A stretch of 29,253 nucleotides of DNA. It comes from a virus. The notes beneath the pieces are model-generated. The model was not told where the DNA came from. It saw nothing but the letters and a program-made list of their open reading frames with translations, and did not search any database. The stretch lies in the IMG/VR virus record IMGVR_UViG_3300044809_000064, positions 1 to 29,253 of that record; one strand, 5' to 3'. Below are positions 6,349-14,742 of this stretch, piece after piece (positions within the stretch are counted from its first letter, which is position 1; each line of letters starts with the position of its first letter). The translations under genes were made by a program, and so were the position numbers.

Positions 6349-7849
6349 CTGGCCACCGCGGTGGCTGACCCCAGTTCCTCAGGCTGACATCGACCGTGGC
6401 GACGGCGCGCTATATAGCGATTTCATCGAGGCGCTTTGTCGAGCGACTGAGGATTCGATCGCGGCGAAACGGGGCGATCTACTCCAACTCCGTTACTGGC
6501 AGAAGTTTCTTTTGGGTCACCTGCTCGCTCGCCGGCCCGACGGGCGATACCTTCATCGCACCGGGCTGATCGGCGTCGGCCGCAAGAACACCAAAAGCAC
6601 AATCGGTAGTGGCGTAGGCCTCGGCGGCCTCATCCTCGGACCGCAGGGCGGCAAGGTCTATAGCTGCGCCGCTGACAAGGACCAGGCCAAGGTCGTCTTC
6701 GGAACGGCGAAGCAAATGGTCGAGCTCGAGCCAGAGCTCAGGAAGCTCATCACCCCGTACCGAGACGCACTCGAGTTCGCGGAGACCGGCTCGGTCTATC
6801 GAGCGCTCTCCGCCGAAGCCTTCACGAAAGAGGGACTCAACCCGACCCTCGTGCTGTTTGACGAGGTCCACGCACAGCCGAACCGCGAGCTCTGGGACGT
6901 CATGTCCCTCGCCCAAGGCGCCCGGGAAGAGCCGCTCATGATCGGGATCACCACGGCGGGCGTGAAGGTCGATAGCACTGGGCAGGAGTCGCTCTGCTAC
7001 GGCCTTTACCAGCACGGCTGCAAGGTCGCCACCGGAGAGCTGAAGGACCCCCAGTTCTTCATGGCCTGGTGGGAACCTCGCAATCCAGCTGCGGACCATC
7101 GCCTGGAGAGCACGTGGCGCGAAGGCAATCCCGGTTATGACGACCTCGTCGCCGCCGAGGACTTCAAGGCGAAGGTCAAGACCACGCCGGAAGCTGAGTT
7201 CCGGGCCAAGAGGTGCAACCAGTGGGTTGCCACCAAGCAAGCCTGGATCCCGACCGGCAAGTGGGAGGCATGCGAGAAGAACCGCAGGATCCCAAAGGGC
7301 GCCGCGGTCACGCTGGGCTTCGACGGTTCCTACTCAAACGACAGCACCGCACTGACGGTAGTGCTGATCAATCCGGTCCCCCACATCGATGTTGTTGCCT
7401 GTTGGGAGCGGCCGCCGAAGGCCGACGACACATGGAAGGTGCCGATCTCTGAAGTTGAGGATGCGATTCGCGAGGCGTGTAAGCGCTGGCAGGTCGAAGA
7501 GATCGTCTGCGACCCGGCCCGGTTCGCGAGGAGCTTCGAGGTCCTCGAGGACGAAGGCCTACCCGTAGTCGCATTTCCGCAGTCGCCGGAGCGGATGGTC
7601 CCCGCGACCCAACGCTTCTACGAGGGAGTGCTCAATAAACAGTTCACGCATTCGGGCGATCCTCGTCTGGCACGTCACGTCGGCAACTGCGTCGTCAAGG
7701 TCGACCAGCGCGGCTCACGCATAGCGAAGGAGACGAAGTCGAGCACTCGAAAGATCGACCTCGCTGTCTGCGCGGTCATGAGTCTCGAGCGGGCCGTGTT
7801 TCTGGCAACGCCAACCGTGTACGCCAAGCGCGGCATCGAATGGATATAG
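6311..7849 (+). CDS. terL: Terminase large subunit
   Basis: This encodes 512 residues. The only usable start is TTG 6311, which overlaps the small-subunit gene by 38 bases. The ATPase domain has a deviant Walker A at 88-97 (GVGRKNTKST), Walker B at 181-187 (VLFDEVH) and a coupling motif GITTAG at 212-217. The nuclease domain shows the RNase H-type acidic residues Asp338 (GFDGS), Asp401 (VCDPAR) and Asp483 (KIDLAV). The protein is the packaging motor: it pumps DNA into the prohead and makes the end cuts. The length is normal for an HK97-like terminase. Confidence 0.95.
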   Translation: MRDRSAEKQNASSWPPRWLTPVPQADIDRGDGALYSDFIEALCRATEDSIAAKRGDLLQLRYWQKFLLGHLLARRPDGRYLHRTGLIGVGRKNTKSTIGSGVGLGGLILGPQGGKVYSCAADKDQAKVVFGTAKQMVELEPELRKLITPYRDALEFAETGSVYRALSAEAFTKEGLNPTLVLFDEVHAQPNRELWDVMSLAQGAREEPLMIGITTAGVKVDSTGQESLCYGLYQHGCKVATGELKDPQFFMAWWEPRNPAADHRLESTWREGNPGYDDLVAAEDFKAKVKTTPEAEFRAKRCNQWVATKQAWIPTGKWEACEKNRRIPKGAAVTLGFDGSYSNDSTALTVVLINPVPHIDVVACWERPPKADDTWKVPISEVEDAIREACKRWQVEEIVCDPARFARSFEVLEDEGLPVVAFPQSPERMVPATQRFYEGVLNKQFTHSGDPRLARHVGNCVVKVDQRGSRIAKETKSSTRKIDLAVCAVMSLERAVFLATPTVYAKRGIEWI

Positions 7850-7858
7850 GAGGCGCCC

Positions 7859-8023
7859 GTGAAATTTCGCCTTCCTGACCGCAATGACGCGCTTGTTCTG
7901 CTCGGCGCCACCGCCATCGTCGCCGGCGTCTGGCAGGTACTGCCATGGCTGGCCATGGTGATCGCCGGCCTGATGGTGGCTTACGTCGGCGTAGTCACCG
8001 AGCGCGCGGAGCCCAAGGAGTAA
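7859..8023 (+). CDS. Small two-helix membrane protein between terminase and portal
   Basis: This encodes 54 residues from GTG 7859 with an AGGAGG site at 7848-7853. After a short polar start (MKFRLPDRND) the sequence is hydrophobic for about 37 residues, with a Pro-Trp kink near residue 29, so it probably makes two short membrane helices. The tail is charged (TERAEPKE). The stop TAA abuts the GTG of the portal gene. Small hydrophobic proteins occur at this spot in several siphoviruses; their role is not known to me. Confidence 0.7.
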   Translation: MKFRLPDRNDALVLLGATAIVAGVWQVLPWLAMVIAGLMVAYVGVVTERAEPKE

Positions 8024-9706
8024 GTGGGGATCCTCGCTCGAGCGGTGCGCGGTCACGCCCAATCCGGCGTGGCCAATCCGCAAGGATGGTTTGTCGACTG
8101 GCTCGGCGGCGGCCGCTCAGCGACTGGCTTGGTGGTCGACGAAAACACGGCGATGACCTCGACTGCGGTCTACGCCTGCGTGAAGATCATCGCCGAGACA
8201 ATCGCCTCGCTCCCGCTGCATGTCTACGAGGAGAAGTCGGACGGATCAAAGCTCAAGGCAACGAGCCACCCGCTCGACAAGACGCTGCATCAGCAGCCGA
8301 ATCCCGAGATGACGAGCCAGGAGTATTTCGAGACCAAGACCGGGCACCTCATGACCTGGGGCCAGTGCTTCAGCGAGATCCAGTTCAACAACGCCGGCCA
8401 GCCAATCGCGCTCTGGCCGCTTCGACCGGACCGGATGCAGATCTACCGGAATCCCGAGACTCTCGAGCTCGACTACCAGTTCAACCTCTACAAGGGCGGA
8501 ATGGTGCACCTCCGAAAGGAGCAGGTCCTGCATGTCCGCCTGATGAGCCGGGATGGCATCAACGGCCTCTCGCCCATCGGCCAGAACATGGAAACGGTCG
8601 GGCTTGACCTTGCCCTGCGTAGGTACGGCGGCAAGCTCTTCGGAAATTCAGGCGTGCCGATCGGCGCCATCAAGTACAAGCGAAGCCTCAACGAAAACCA
8701 GAAGACCGAGCTGCGCAAGAGCTTTGGCAGCAAGTACGACGGCCTCGACAACGCCGCCCGGACCGCGCTTTTCGAAGAGGACATGGATTGGGTCGCGATC
8801 GGCCTGCCTCCAGAACAGCTGCAGTATCTCGCTGCGCTCAGCTTCACCCTGCAGGACATCGCTCGAATGTTCCGGATCCCGCCGCACCTTCTGCAGGAGC
8901 TCACTCGATCGACCAACAACAACATCGAGCACCAGGGCATCGACTACGTCATCCACACCGTTCGCCCGCACATCGTTCGCTACGAGCAGCGGATGAAGGC
9001 AAGCCTGTTCTTCAACTCGCCAGACCACTACCCGATGTTCCGCGTCGACGGATTGCTGCGTGGCGACCTGGCCTCGAGGTACGCGGCATATGCGGTCGCT
9101 CGGCAGTGGGGCTGGTTGAGCGTCAACACCATCCTCGCCATGGAAGACATGAACGGGGTAGGGCCGGAGGGCGACGAGCTGCTGCGCCCGCTGAACATGG
9201 TGCCCGCTGGCACCCCGCTGAACTTCGCGCCACCCAAGGACCAACAGCCGACAGATGGCCAGGGTCCGGATGACGGAGGCGACGGGGATCCCACCGCGGC
9301 TCGGATGGCCATTCGCGACGTCCTCGGCGATGTCCTCCGTCGGGTGGCTCGCCGTGAGCGCAATGACGTAATGCGGGCAGCCAAACGCTTCATGTCGAAG
9401 TCGGACGTTGACGGCTTCAAGGCGTGGACCGTTGATTTCTTCGTCGAGCACCGCGCCTTCATCGAGCAGCAGCTCGAACCTGTGGTCAACGCAGCGCACC
9501 GACTGAAGGTGACCGACGCCTCGCCGGCGGAACTCGCGGATCGCATTGCCGCGCGCGGCCTCGGCCGGGTGGGCGGGTGGATCCAGGCAAGCGCGCAGCC
9601 ATCTCACGTAGTGCCTCAGCTGGAGGCCGCATACGAAACCGTCGAAGTCGACGAGGTTGAGCACGACGACGATCTGCCAACCCCAGCGCTCAGGAGGGCC
9701 AGTTGA
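8024..9706 (+). CDS. Portal protein (HK97 family) with long C-terminal tail
   Basis: This encodes 560 residues from GTG 8024. Residues 1-400 have the HK97-type portal signature: the STAVYACVKIIAETIASLPLHVYE opening block, RPDRMQIYR, the EQVLHVRLMS-DGINGLSPI block, and LSFTLQDIARMFRIPPHLL followed by the STNNNIEHQGIDYV segment. The portal is a dodecameric ring at one capsid vertex through which DNA enters and leaves and to which the tail attaches. After residue 415 comes an Asp/Gly-rich linker (QPTDGQGPDDGGDGDP) and about 130 helical residues, a longer tail than the minimal portal. Its 3' end overlaps the protease gene by 4 bases (TTGA). Confidence 0.95.
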   Translation: MGILARAVRGHAQSGVANPQGWFVDWLGGGRSATGLVVDENTAMTSTAVYACVKIIAETIASLPLHVYEEKSDGSKLKATSHPLDKTLHQQPNPEMTSQEYFETKTGHLMTWGQCFSEIQFNNAGQPIALWPLRPDRMQIYRNPETLELDYQFNLYKGGMVHLRKEQVLHVRLMSRDGINGLSPIGQNMETVGLDLALRRYGGKLFGNSGVPIGAIKYKRSLNENQKTELRKSFGSKYDGLDNAARTALFEEDMDWVAIGLPPEQLQYLAALSFTLQDIARMFRIPPHLLQELTRSTNNNIEHQGIDYVIHTVRPHIVRYEQRMKASLFFNSPDHYPMFRVDGLLRGDLASRYAAYAVARQWGWLSVNTILAMEDMNGVGPEGDELLRPLNMVPAGTPLNFAPPKDQQPTDGQGPDDGGDGDPTAARMAIRDVLGDVLRRVARRERNDVMRAAKRFMSKSDVDGFKAWTVDFFVEHRAFIEQQLEPVVNAAHRLKVTDASPAELADRIAARGLGRVGGWIQASAQPSHVVPQLEAAYETVEVDEVEHDDDLPTPALRRAS

Positions 9707-10776
9707 ACAAGAAGCGAGCATCTAAGCTCCGGTCGGTGGCCGCGGTCTGCGCCGGCCGCCGACAACTGCCGATGGCAGTCAAGCTGCGAGCGATCGCCAA
9801 GCGCCAGGACGAGCCGGCGGATGGAGATGTCGACGAGACTCCCGAAGGCCTGGCGGCCGCCGTCGACGCCGCGCTCGACGGAGCTCTTGACGCAATCCAG
9901 GCCGGCGAGGTCGATCAAGGCCTGGCCCTGGTCACCGCTGCCGCGACGAGCATCGATGAGCTGCTCGACGTTCTCGGCGTCACGGATGCCGACGAGGTAG
10001 GGGCTGAACCAGCCGGAGCTCGATCGGCAATCGCGTCGGTCGGCGGTGTTGAGCGGCGCTCGATCCTTCAGCCGATCAGGCTCGAGGAACGCGCGGACGG
10101 CGGTATGCCCAAGCTGCTCGGCCATGCGGCCGTATTCAACTCAAAGAGCGAGGACCTCGGCTTCTTCTATGAATTCATCCGGCCCGGCGCCTTCCAAGAC
10201 TGCCTCGGCATCTACGACACCGCCTGCCTGAAGAACCATGACCCCAACTACCTCATTGCTCGGCTGAGCAATGGGACCCTTCTGCTGCAGGAAGACAAGC
10301 GCGGGCTCTATCAGGAAGCGGAGCCGAACGACACGCAGTCGTGTCGAGACACGATTCAGGAGGTCCGCAGGCTCGACCTGAACGGCCAGTCCTTCTCCTT
10401 CGACATCGAAGACGACACCTGGCGCACCGAGAACGGCGTTCCCGTGCGCGAGATCTTGAAGGTCCGGACGCTCTACGACGTCGGGCCGGTCGTGTTTCCA
10501 GCCTATCCCGCCACCGATGTCAAAGCCCGCGGACTGATGGCGGCCCGCGGCCTCGACGTCGAGGGCTTCTCAAGCGCGATCGTCAAGCAGCTGAGGCGGA
10601 TCCCGCTGACGCCAGCCGATCGCGACATCGTCAAGCGCGCCATCGCCGTCCTGCAGCTCACGGAAGAGGACAACCGGCAGGAGCCCGTTGCCCCGGTCGC
10701 GGAATCTGCGGCGCCAGAGGCCTGGCGCTTTGCACACCTGCGGCGCCGGCTTGAGCTCGCAGCTCTGAGCGCCTAG
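9703..10776 (+). CDS. Prohead maturation protease (HK97 / peptidase S78-like)
   Basis: This encodes 357 residues from TTG 9703. The protease domain runs about 115-285: LLGHAAVFNSKSEDLGFFYEFI, then LKNHDP with candidate catalytic His179, then NGQSFSF with candidate catalytic Ser230, then the hydrophobic L-Y-D-V-G-P-V-V-F-P-A-Y strand. This is the layout of the HK97 prohead protease, which cleaves the capsid delta domain and then itself during maturation. The first 115 residues are an extra, highly acidic Ala/Asp-rich helical region not needed for proteolysis. It may act as scaffold or control timing, which is inference. It lies between portal and major capsid, as expected. Confidence 0.92.
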   Translation: MNKKRASKLRSVAAVCAGRRQLPMAVKLRAIAKRQDEPADGDVDETPEGLAAAVDAALDGALDAIQAGEVDQGLALVTAAATSIDELLDVLGVTDADEVGAEPAGARSAIASVGGVERRSILQPIRLEERADGGMPKLLGHAAVFNSKSEDLGFFYEFIRPGAFQDCLGIYDTACLKNHDPNYLIARLSNGTLLLQEDKRGLYQEAEPNDTQSCRDTIQEVRRLDLNGQSFSFDIEDDTWRTENGVPVREILKVRTLYDVGPVVFPAYPATDVKARGLMAARGLDVEGFSSAIVKQLRRIPLTPADRDIVKRAIAVLQLTEEDNRQEPVAPVAESAAPEAWRFAHLRRRLELAALSA

Positions 10777-10858
10777 CGCTCGCACTCGTCAACGAGATCT
10801 TCAGCGCCATCCGGCGCCGATTTCACGCATTCCATTCCAGCAAGGAGATCCGCACACG

Positions 10859-12184
10859 ATGAACGAAAGGATCCGGCAGCTCCAGGAGCGCCTCAACGCC
10901 ATGGTGACCGAGGCTCGCTCCATCGTCGACAAGGCCGAGGCCGAGAATCGCGACCTCAGCCAGGAGGAGCAGAACCGATACGACACGATCTACAACAAAG
11001 AAGTCGTCGCGCTCAAGGTGCGCATCGAGCGCGAGAGAGCGATCTTTGCCGAAGAGGCGCACCTCCAGGCAGCTGCGCCAACCGTCGCCGCCAGGGACGG
11101 CCAGCCCGACCGCGGGAACCAGCCCTCGAGCGCCGGCCTCCACCCCATCTTCGGACGCGCGAAGAAGTTCCTCGAGGACCGAGGCATCGTGCCAGAGTCG
11201 GAGCAGGTCGCAGGTGTGCGCCGGGCCGCGTGGGCACGCTACCTCCGCGGTGGCGCGCAGATGCTTTCCGAAAGCGAGCGCCGCGACCTCCAGATGGACG
11301 CGGACACCCAGGGCGGCTTCTTGGTCGCACCGCAGGAGTTCTCTGCCGCGCTGATCCAGGCCGTGGACGACCAGGTCTGGATCCGACAGTTCGCCACGGT
11401 CGAAACCGTGACCAACGCAGAGGGACTCGGCATCGCGTCCCTCGACGCCGACCCCGCCGACCCGGACTGGACGTCTGAGATCGGCACCGGCGGACTCGAC
11501 GCGACGATGAAGTTCGGCAAGCGCGAGCTGAAGCCGCACCCGCTGGCCAAGCGCGCGAAGATCTCGAACAAGCTCATCCGCGCCGCGAGGCTCGCCGTCG
11601 AGGCGAAGGTCATCGAGCGCCTGAGCTACAAGTTCCAGATCGCAATGGAGAAGGCCTATCTGCTGGGCTCGGGAGTCGAGCAGCCGCTGGGCGTCTTCAT
11701 CGCCACGACAGACGGCATCTCAACCGCCCGCGACGTTTCCACCGGAAACACGGCGACCGCGATCGGCGCGGACGGCGTGATCGAGGCCAAGTTCAAGCTC
11801 AAGGGCAACTACTGGGCCAAGTCGCGGTGGATCTACCACCGCGATGCCCTCAAGGGCATCATGAAGCTGAAGGACACCAACGGGCAGTACCTGTGGGTCT
11901 TCTCTGGCATCGGCCAGCGCGGTCTCCAGGACGGCCAGCCCGACACGCTGCTCGGCCTCCCCACCCATCTCTCCGAGTACGTGCCCAACACGTTCACCAC
12001 GGGCAAGTACGTCGGCGCCGTCGGCGACTTCTCGAAGTACGGGATCGTCGACGCCCTCACGCTGCAGCTGCAGCGCCTGGTCGAGCTCTACGCCGAGACC
12101 AACCAGATCGGCTACATCGGCCGGCTGGAGACAGACGGCATGCCCCTCCTCGAGGAGGCCTTCGTCCGCGTCACCCTCGCCTAA
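10859..12184 (+). CDS. Major capsid protein (HK97 fold)
   Basis: This encodes 441 residues with a CAAGGAGA ribosome site about 10 bases before the ATG. Residues 1-65 form a coiled coil (MNERIRQLQERLNAMVTEAR onward), the delta/scaffolding domain. The mature shell protein probably begins somewhere between 105 and 145. Typical HK97-fold capsid sequence follows: DADTQGGFLVAPQEFSAALI, then VETVTNAEGLGI, KRAKISNKLIRAA, GVEQPLGVFI, and near the end YAETNQIGYIGRLETDG. Many copies build the icosahedral shell. An 82-base gap before it and a strong hairpin after it suggest expression is tuned separately from neighbours. Confidence 0.95.
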   Translation: MNERIRQLQERLNAMVTEARSIVDKAEAENRDLSQEEQNRYDTIYNKEVVALKVRIERERAIFAEEAHLQAAAPTVAARDGQPDRGNQPSSAGLHPIFGRAKKFLEDRGIVPESEQVAGVRRAAWARYLRGGAQMLSESERRDLQMDADTQGGFLVAPQEFSAALIQAVDDQVWIRQFATVETVTNAEGLGIASLDADPADPDWTSEIGTGGLDATMKFGKRELKPHPLAKRAKISNKLIRAARLAVEAKVIERLSYKFQIAMEKAYLLGSGVEQPLGVFIATTDGISTARDVSTGNTATAIGADGVIEAKFKLKGNYWAKSRWIYHRDALKGIMKLKDTNGQYLWVFSGIGQRGLQDGQPDTLLGLPTHLSEYVPNTFTTGKYVGAVGDFSKYGIVDALTLQLQRLVELYAETNQIGYIGRLETDGMPLLEEAFVRVTLA

Positions 12185-12209
12185 GCGAGGTCTCTGTAGC
12201 TACCAATCC

Positions 12210-12233
12210 GGCGGGGCCGATCGCGGCCCCGCC
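12210..12233 (+). terminator. Perfect 10-bp hairpin after the capsid gene
   Basis: GGCGGGGCCG (12210-12219) and CGGCCCCGCC (12224-12233) pair perfectly around an ATCG loop. No T-run follows. It lies 25 bases after the capsid stop codon. It could protect the capsid mRNA 3' end, or attenuate transcription into the next genes; a full intrinsic terminator is less likely. Confidence 0.6.
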
Positions 12234-12268
12234 ACCACAAACCAAGACAAGGAGCTGATCCAACACCG

Positions 12269-12703
12269 ATGGCACAGAAGCTCAACTACGTCAAGCTCAC
12301 GCGACCGCTGAACGCGGTGGCGGCCGGCGTATCCGTGCAGAACGGGACCGGCGTCGACACCACCGACTTCGAGGGGGTGCTCTTCGTCTTCGCGATGGGA
12401 GCGCTTTCCGCGACCCAGGTCACCTCGCTCAAGGCGCAGCAGTCGCTCGACGACGGCGGCACCGACCCCTACGCCGACATCACCGGCGCCGTCACGGCCG
12501 CGGCGGCCGACGCGGACAGCAACAAGCTGCTCGTGCTCGACGTCTACCGGCCGCAGAAGAAGTTCGTCCGGCCCGTCGCCACCAGGGGCACCGCAAACGC
12601 CGTGATCGATGGCGTGATCGCGATCCTCTACGGCCCGAAGAAGGCCCCGACCTCACAGTCGGCGACTTTCGTCAGCCAGTCGAAGGCAGCGCTGGGCGTC
12701 TAA
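12269..12703 (+). CDS. Probable capsid decoration / head-stabilising protein
   Basis: This encodes 144 residues, with a CAAGGAG site before the ATG. The composition is Ala/Val/Thr/Asp-rich and predicted mostly beta (NAVAAGVSVQNG, FEGVLFVFAMGAL, NKLLVLDVYRP, KKFVRPVATRGTANAVIDGV). A similar small protein often directly follows the HK97-type major capsid gene, and several of those are minor or decoration head proteins. No conserved catalytic residue is visible. The call rests on position and composition. Hairpins lie on both sides of the gene. Confidence 0.6.
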   Translation: MAQKLNYVKLTRPLNAVAAGVSVQNGTGVDTTDFEGVLFVFAMGALSATQVTSLKAQQSLDDGGTDPYADITGAVTAAAADADSNKLLVLDVYRPQKKFVRPVATRGTANAVIDGVIAILYGPKKAPTSQSATFVSQSKAALGV

Positions 12704-12716
12704 GCAAGCGTGTCCT

Positions 12717-12745
12717 GATGGGGGTGGCAATGTGCTGCCCCCATC
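12717..12745 (+). terminator. Long hairpin after the decoration-like gene
   Basis: GATGGGGG (12717-12724) pairs with CCCCCATC (12738-12745). Two G-U pairs and GCA/TGC extend it to 13 pairs around an ATG loop. Only scattered T residues follow (GCTTCGTTCGG). It lies 13 bases after the stop codon and is probably an attenuator or RNA-stability element between head and connector genes. Confidence 0.55.
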
Positions 12746-12782
12746 GCTTCGTTCGGAGCTTCGTTTGGGAGGTGCATGAGAT

Positions 12783-13004
12783 ATGCCCAAAGTCGTGATG
12801 CTGACGACCGCCGCCGACGCCGATGGAGTGCGGCACGTCGAGAAGGTCTACACCGTCTCCAAGAAGGAAGCGGAAGACCTCATCGCCGCCGGCGCCGCCC
12901 GCGCGCTCGGCGCTTCGGAGTCGGCAGTGTCCGGTGCGTCCGAGAACGCGTCTGGTCGACGCGGCCGCAGCAACGCCGTGTCGGGTCCGGACGAGGACGC
13001 GTAG
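12783..13004 (+). CDS. Small protein before the head-tail connector
   Basis: This encodes 73 residues, with a GGGAGG site 11 bases before the ATG. It begins with a beta-like block (MPKVVMLTTAADADGV), then KVYTVSKKEAEDLIAAGAARAL, which looks like a small fold in which a strand is followed by a helix. The last 30 residues are low-complexity Ser/Gly/Ala. Short proteins with a KVYxVxxxEAxxLIxxGxA pattern are common before connector genes in phages, usually of unknown function (from memory). It may be a minor head or tail accessory protein. Confidence 0.65.
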   Translation: MPKVVMLTTAADADGVRHVEKVYTVSKKEAEDLIAAGAARALGASESAVSGASENASGRRGRSNAVSGPDEDA

Positions 13005-13014
13005 GGAGTAGCAG

Positions 13015-13716
13015 GTGCCCGGGCTCGCCAACTACGCACTGGCCGCGGACGTATCGGCATACCTGCCGAAGGTACCGGTGGCGCAACAGGCGACCTGGGC
13101 ACAGCTTCTCAGCGCAGCTTCCCGGGGCATCGACGGATTCTGCGAGCGCTACTTCTACAACGACACCGGCTCGACCCGCTACTTCGATGTGCCTGGTGAT
13201 CCCGATGGGTCGACGCCGATCCGAACCTTCCTGATGGGCAAGCACGACTTCTACGGCATCACGACCGTGAAGATCGCCGAGATCGAGAACGCGGACCCGG
13301 CGGTAACCGGAGATTGGGTGCAGCTGACCGGTGATGGCATCACGCCACCGTCCGACTTCTTCTTCGAGCCGGCAAACGAGGCCTATATCGGAAAGACGGG
13401 CGACGTGAACATCAAGCCCTGGAGTCGCATCGAGTTGCCCGCGACGCCAGGCCGAACATCCACCACCTTCCGCGATCGATTCGTGGTCGGCAAGCGGACG
13501 CTGGCAGTTACTCCGCAGTTCTGGGGCTGGCCAGCGATTCCTGACCAGATCAAGGACATCACCGCAAAGATCGTCGTTCGCATGCACAAGGCGCAGCCGA
13601 CAGGATTCACGGGCCAGACCGGCTCGCCTGAGGTGGGCGCCGGTACGATCCTGAACTTCCTCGACATCAACGACCTCAAGGTTCTGGCGAGCTACAAGAA
13701 GCAGAGCGCCGGCTGA
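13015..13716 (+). CDS. Head-tail connector protein (gp6/gp15-like)
   Basis: This encodes 233 residues from GTG 13015. The N-terminal helix-rich block (LAADVSAYLPKVP, then LLSAASRGIDGFCERYF) resembles the opening of adaptor proteins that sit beneath the portal, such as SPP1 gp15 and HK97 gp6. A beta-rich middle follows, then a C-terminal block IPDQIKDITAKIVVRM typical of these connectors (P-x-x-I-x-x-A-x-x-x-x-x-R). Its position between head and tail-completion genes agrees. It overlaps the next gene by one base (TGATG). Confidence 0.75.
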   Translation: MPGLANYALAADVSAYLPKVPVAQQATWAQLLSAASRGIDGFCERYFYNDTGSTRYFDVPGDPDGSTPIRTFLMGKHDFYGITTVKIAEIENADPAVTGDWVQLTGDGITPPSDFFFEPANEAYIGKTGDVNIKPWSRIELPATPGRTSTTFRDRFVVGKRTLAVTPQFWGWPAIPDQIKDITAKIVVRMHKAQPTGFTGQTGSPEVGAGTILNFLDINDLKVLASYKKQSAG

Positions 13717-14186
13717 TGGAGATCACGTACAAGATCGTTGGCCTCAAGAAGCTCCAGGCGGCTACGCGTCAGGCACCGGGCATCCTCTCGATTCGGACAA
13801 ATGAGGCGATGCACCGATCAGTCGAGCTCGTCGAGAGCTTGGCGCGGATCGGCTCGCCCGAGGGGCCCGGCCATTTCGGCTACCACGAATCAGAGCGCTG
13901 GTCGACTCGCGTGCGCTCCGGCCCCCGCCGCCTGGTCGGTGTTGTCTCGAACAGCGCGGCTCAGGCTCGCTGGCGTGAGTTCGGAACGCAAGCGCACGAC
14001 ATACGGCCGAAGAGCGCTGCAGCACTGAAGATCGGCGGGCGGTTTGTTTCCTTCGCCCACCACCCTGGCGTGAAGGCAAAGCACACCGGCAAGAAGGCTC
14101 TGACCGCATCGAGGAGCGCGATCACCGTCTTCTTCACGGATGCCCTCAAGGGCGTCACCCAGAGCCTCGCGACGAGCGGCGACTAG
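13716..14186 (+). CDS. HK97 gp10-like tail-completion protein
   Basis: This encodes 156 residues. The hallmark of the HK97-gp10 family is clear: an N-terminal MEITYKIVGLKKLQAA strand-helix, a W-R-E-F-G-T-x-A-H-x-I-x-P-K motif (about 90-105), an A-L-x-I-G-G-R-F-V strand, then HHPGVKAKH. Proteins of this family act at the head-tail joint or at tail completion in siphoviruses. The gene is flanked by the connector and a probable tail terminator, the usual order. The ATG overlaps the previous stop. Confidence 0.85.
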   Translation: MEITYKIVGLKKLQAATRQAPGILSIRTNEAMHRSVELVESLARIGSPEGPGHFGYHESERWSTRVRSGPRRLVGVVSNSAAQARWREFGTQAHDIRPKSAAALKIGGRFVSFAHHPGVKAKHTGKKALTASRSAITVFFTDALKGVTQSLATSGD

Positions 14187-14699
14187 ATGCCCGACTTTCA
14201 GGCAGATGTCATGTCCCATCTCGCGCACGTGATCGGCGGAACCGTCAGTGCGACCGACCCCACCTTCTTCTCGGGAGCGCTGGCCAACGCAGGCAACGGC
14301 GACGGGTCGGGCGTTGCAGGACTCCTGGGCTGCTACTCCGATGCGCCAGCTGGCATCGAGGCGCTGCCCGTCGGGATCCTGCTGCCGCCGTCGTTCAAGG
14401 CGGACCTGATGAGCCAGGGCGAGGAAGAGAACTTCGACGATGTAACCCTGGTCGTCCTGGTCGCGCCGGCGGACACCGAGTCAGCGATCAACGAGCTCAT
14501 GCCGTTTCGAGACTTGGTGCCCGCCGCGTTTCGCTCGCACATGAGGGCCTACGCGATGCCGAACACCGGATGGTGCTACGTGAGCGCCGGCGAGTCGGGC
14601 ATCCACAACTGGGGCGGCATCGATTACTACGCCTGGAAGTTCACTCTCAGCGTCCATCGCGACATGGCCGTGAACTACGTCGACGGCCCGACCTCCTGA
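14187..14699 (+). CDS. Probable tail terminator / tail-completion protein
   Basis: This encodes 170 residues beginning at the ATG right after the gp10-like stop codon. It has an N-terminal helical opening (PDFQADVMSHLAHVI), a long mixed middle with the beta block DDVTLVVLVAP, and a C-terminal beta block ending in YYAWKFTLSVHRDM. That last strand resembles the closing strand of tail terminator proteins (lambda gpU-like), which cap the tail tube and join it to the head. The call comes mainly from gene order between gp10-like and tail tube genes; sequence evidence alone is weak. Confidence 0.55.
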   Translation: MPDFQADVMSHLAHVIGGTVSATDPTFFSGALANAGNGDGSGVAGLLGCYSDAPAGIEALPVGILLPPSFKADLMSQGEEENFDDVTLVVLVAPADTESAINELMPFRDLVPAAFRSHMRAYAMPNTGWCYVSAGESGIHNWGGIDYYAWKFTLSVHRDMAVNYVDGPTS

Positions 14700-14742
14700 T
14701 CTAGTCCGACAACTTCATCTCGCCTGAGGAGGCTTTCACTGA

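Noticed and set aside
10804-10817. Short inverted repeat GCGCC-ATCC-GGCGC before the capsid gene
   Set aside because: A 5-pair stem in GC-rich sequence is too weak to interpret.
12185-12268. Strong Rho-independent terminator after the capsid gene
   Set aside because: The stem is perfect but no T-run follows, and the following gene is clearly in the same series. It is listed as a hairpin with lower confidence.
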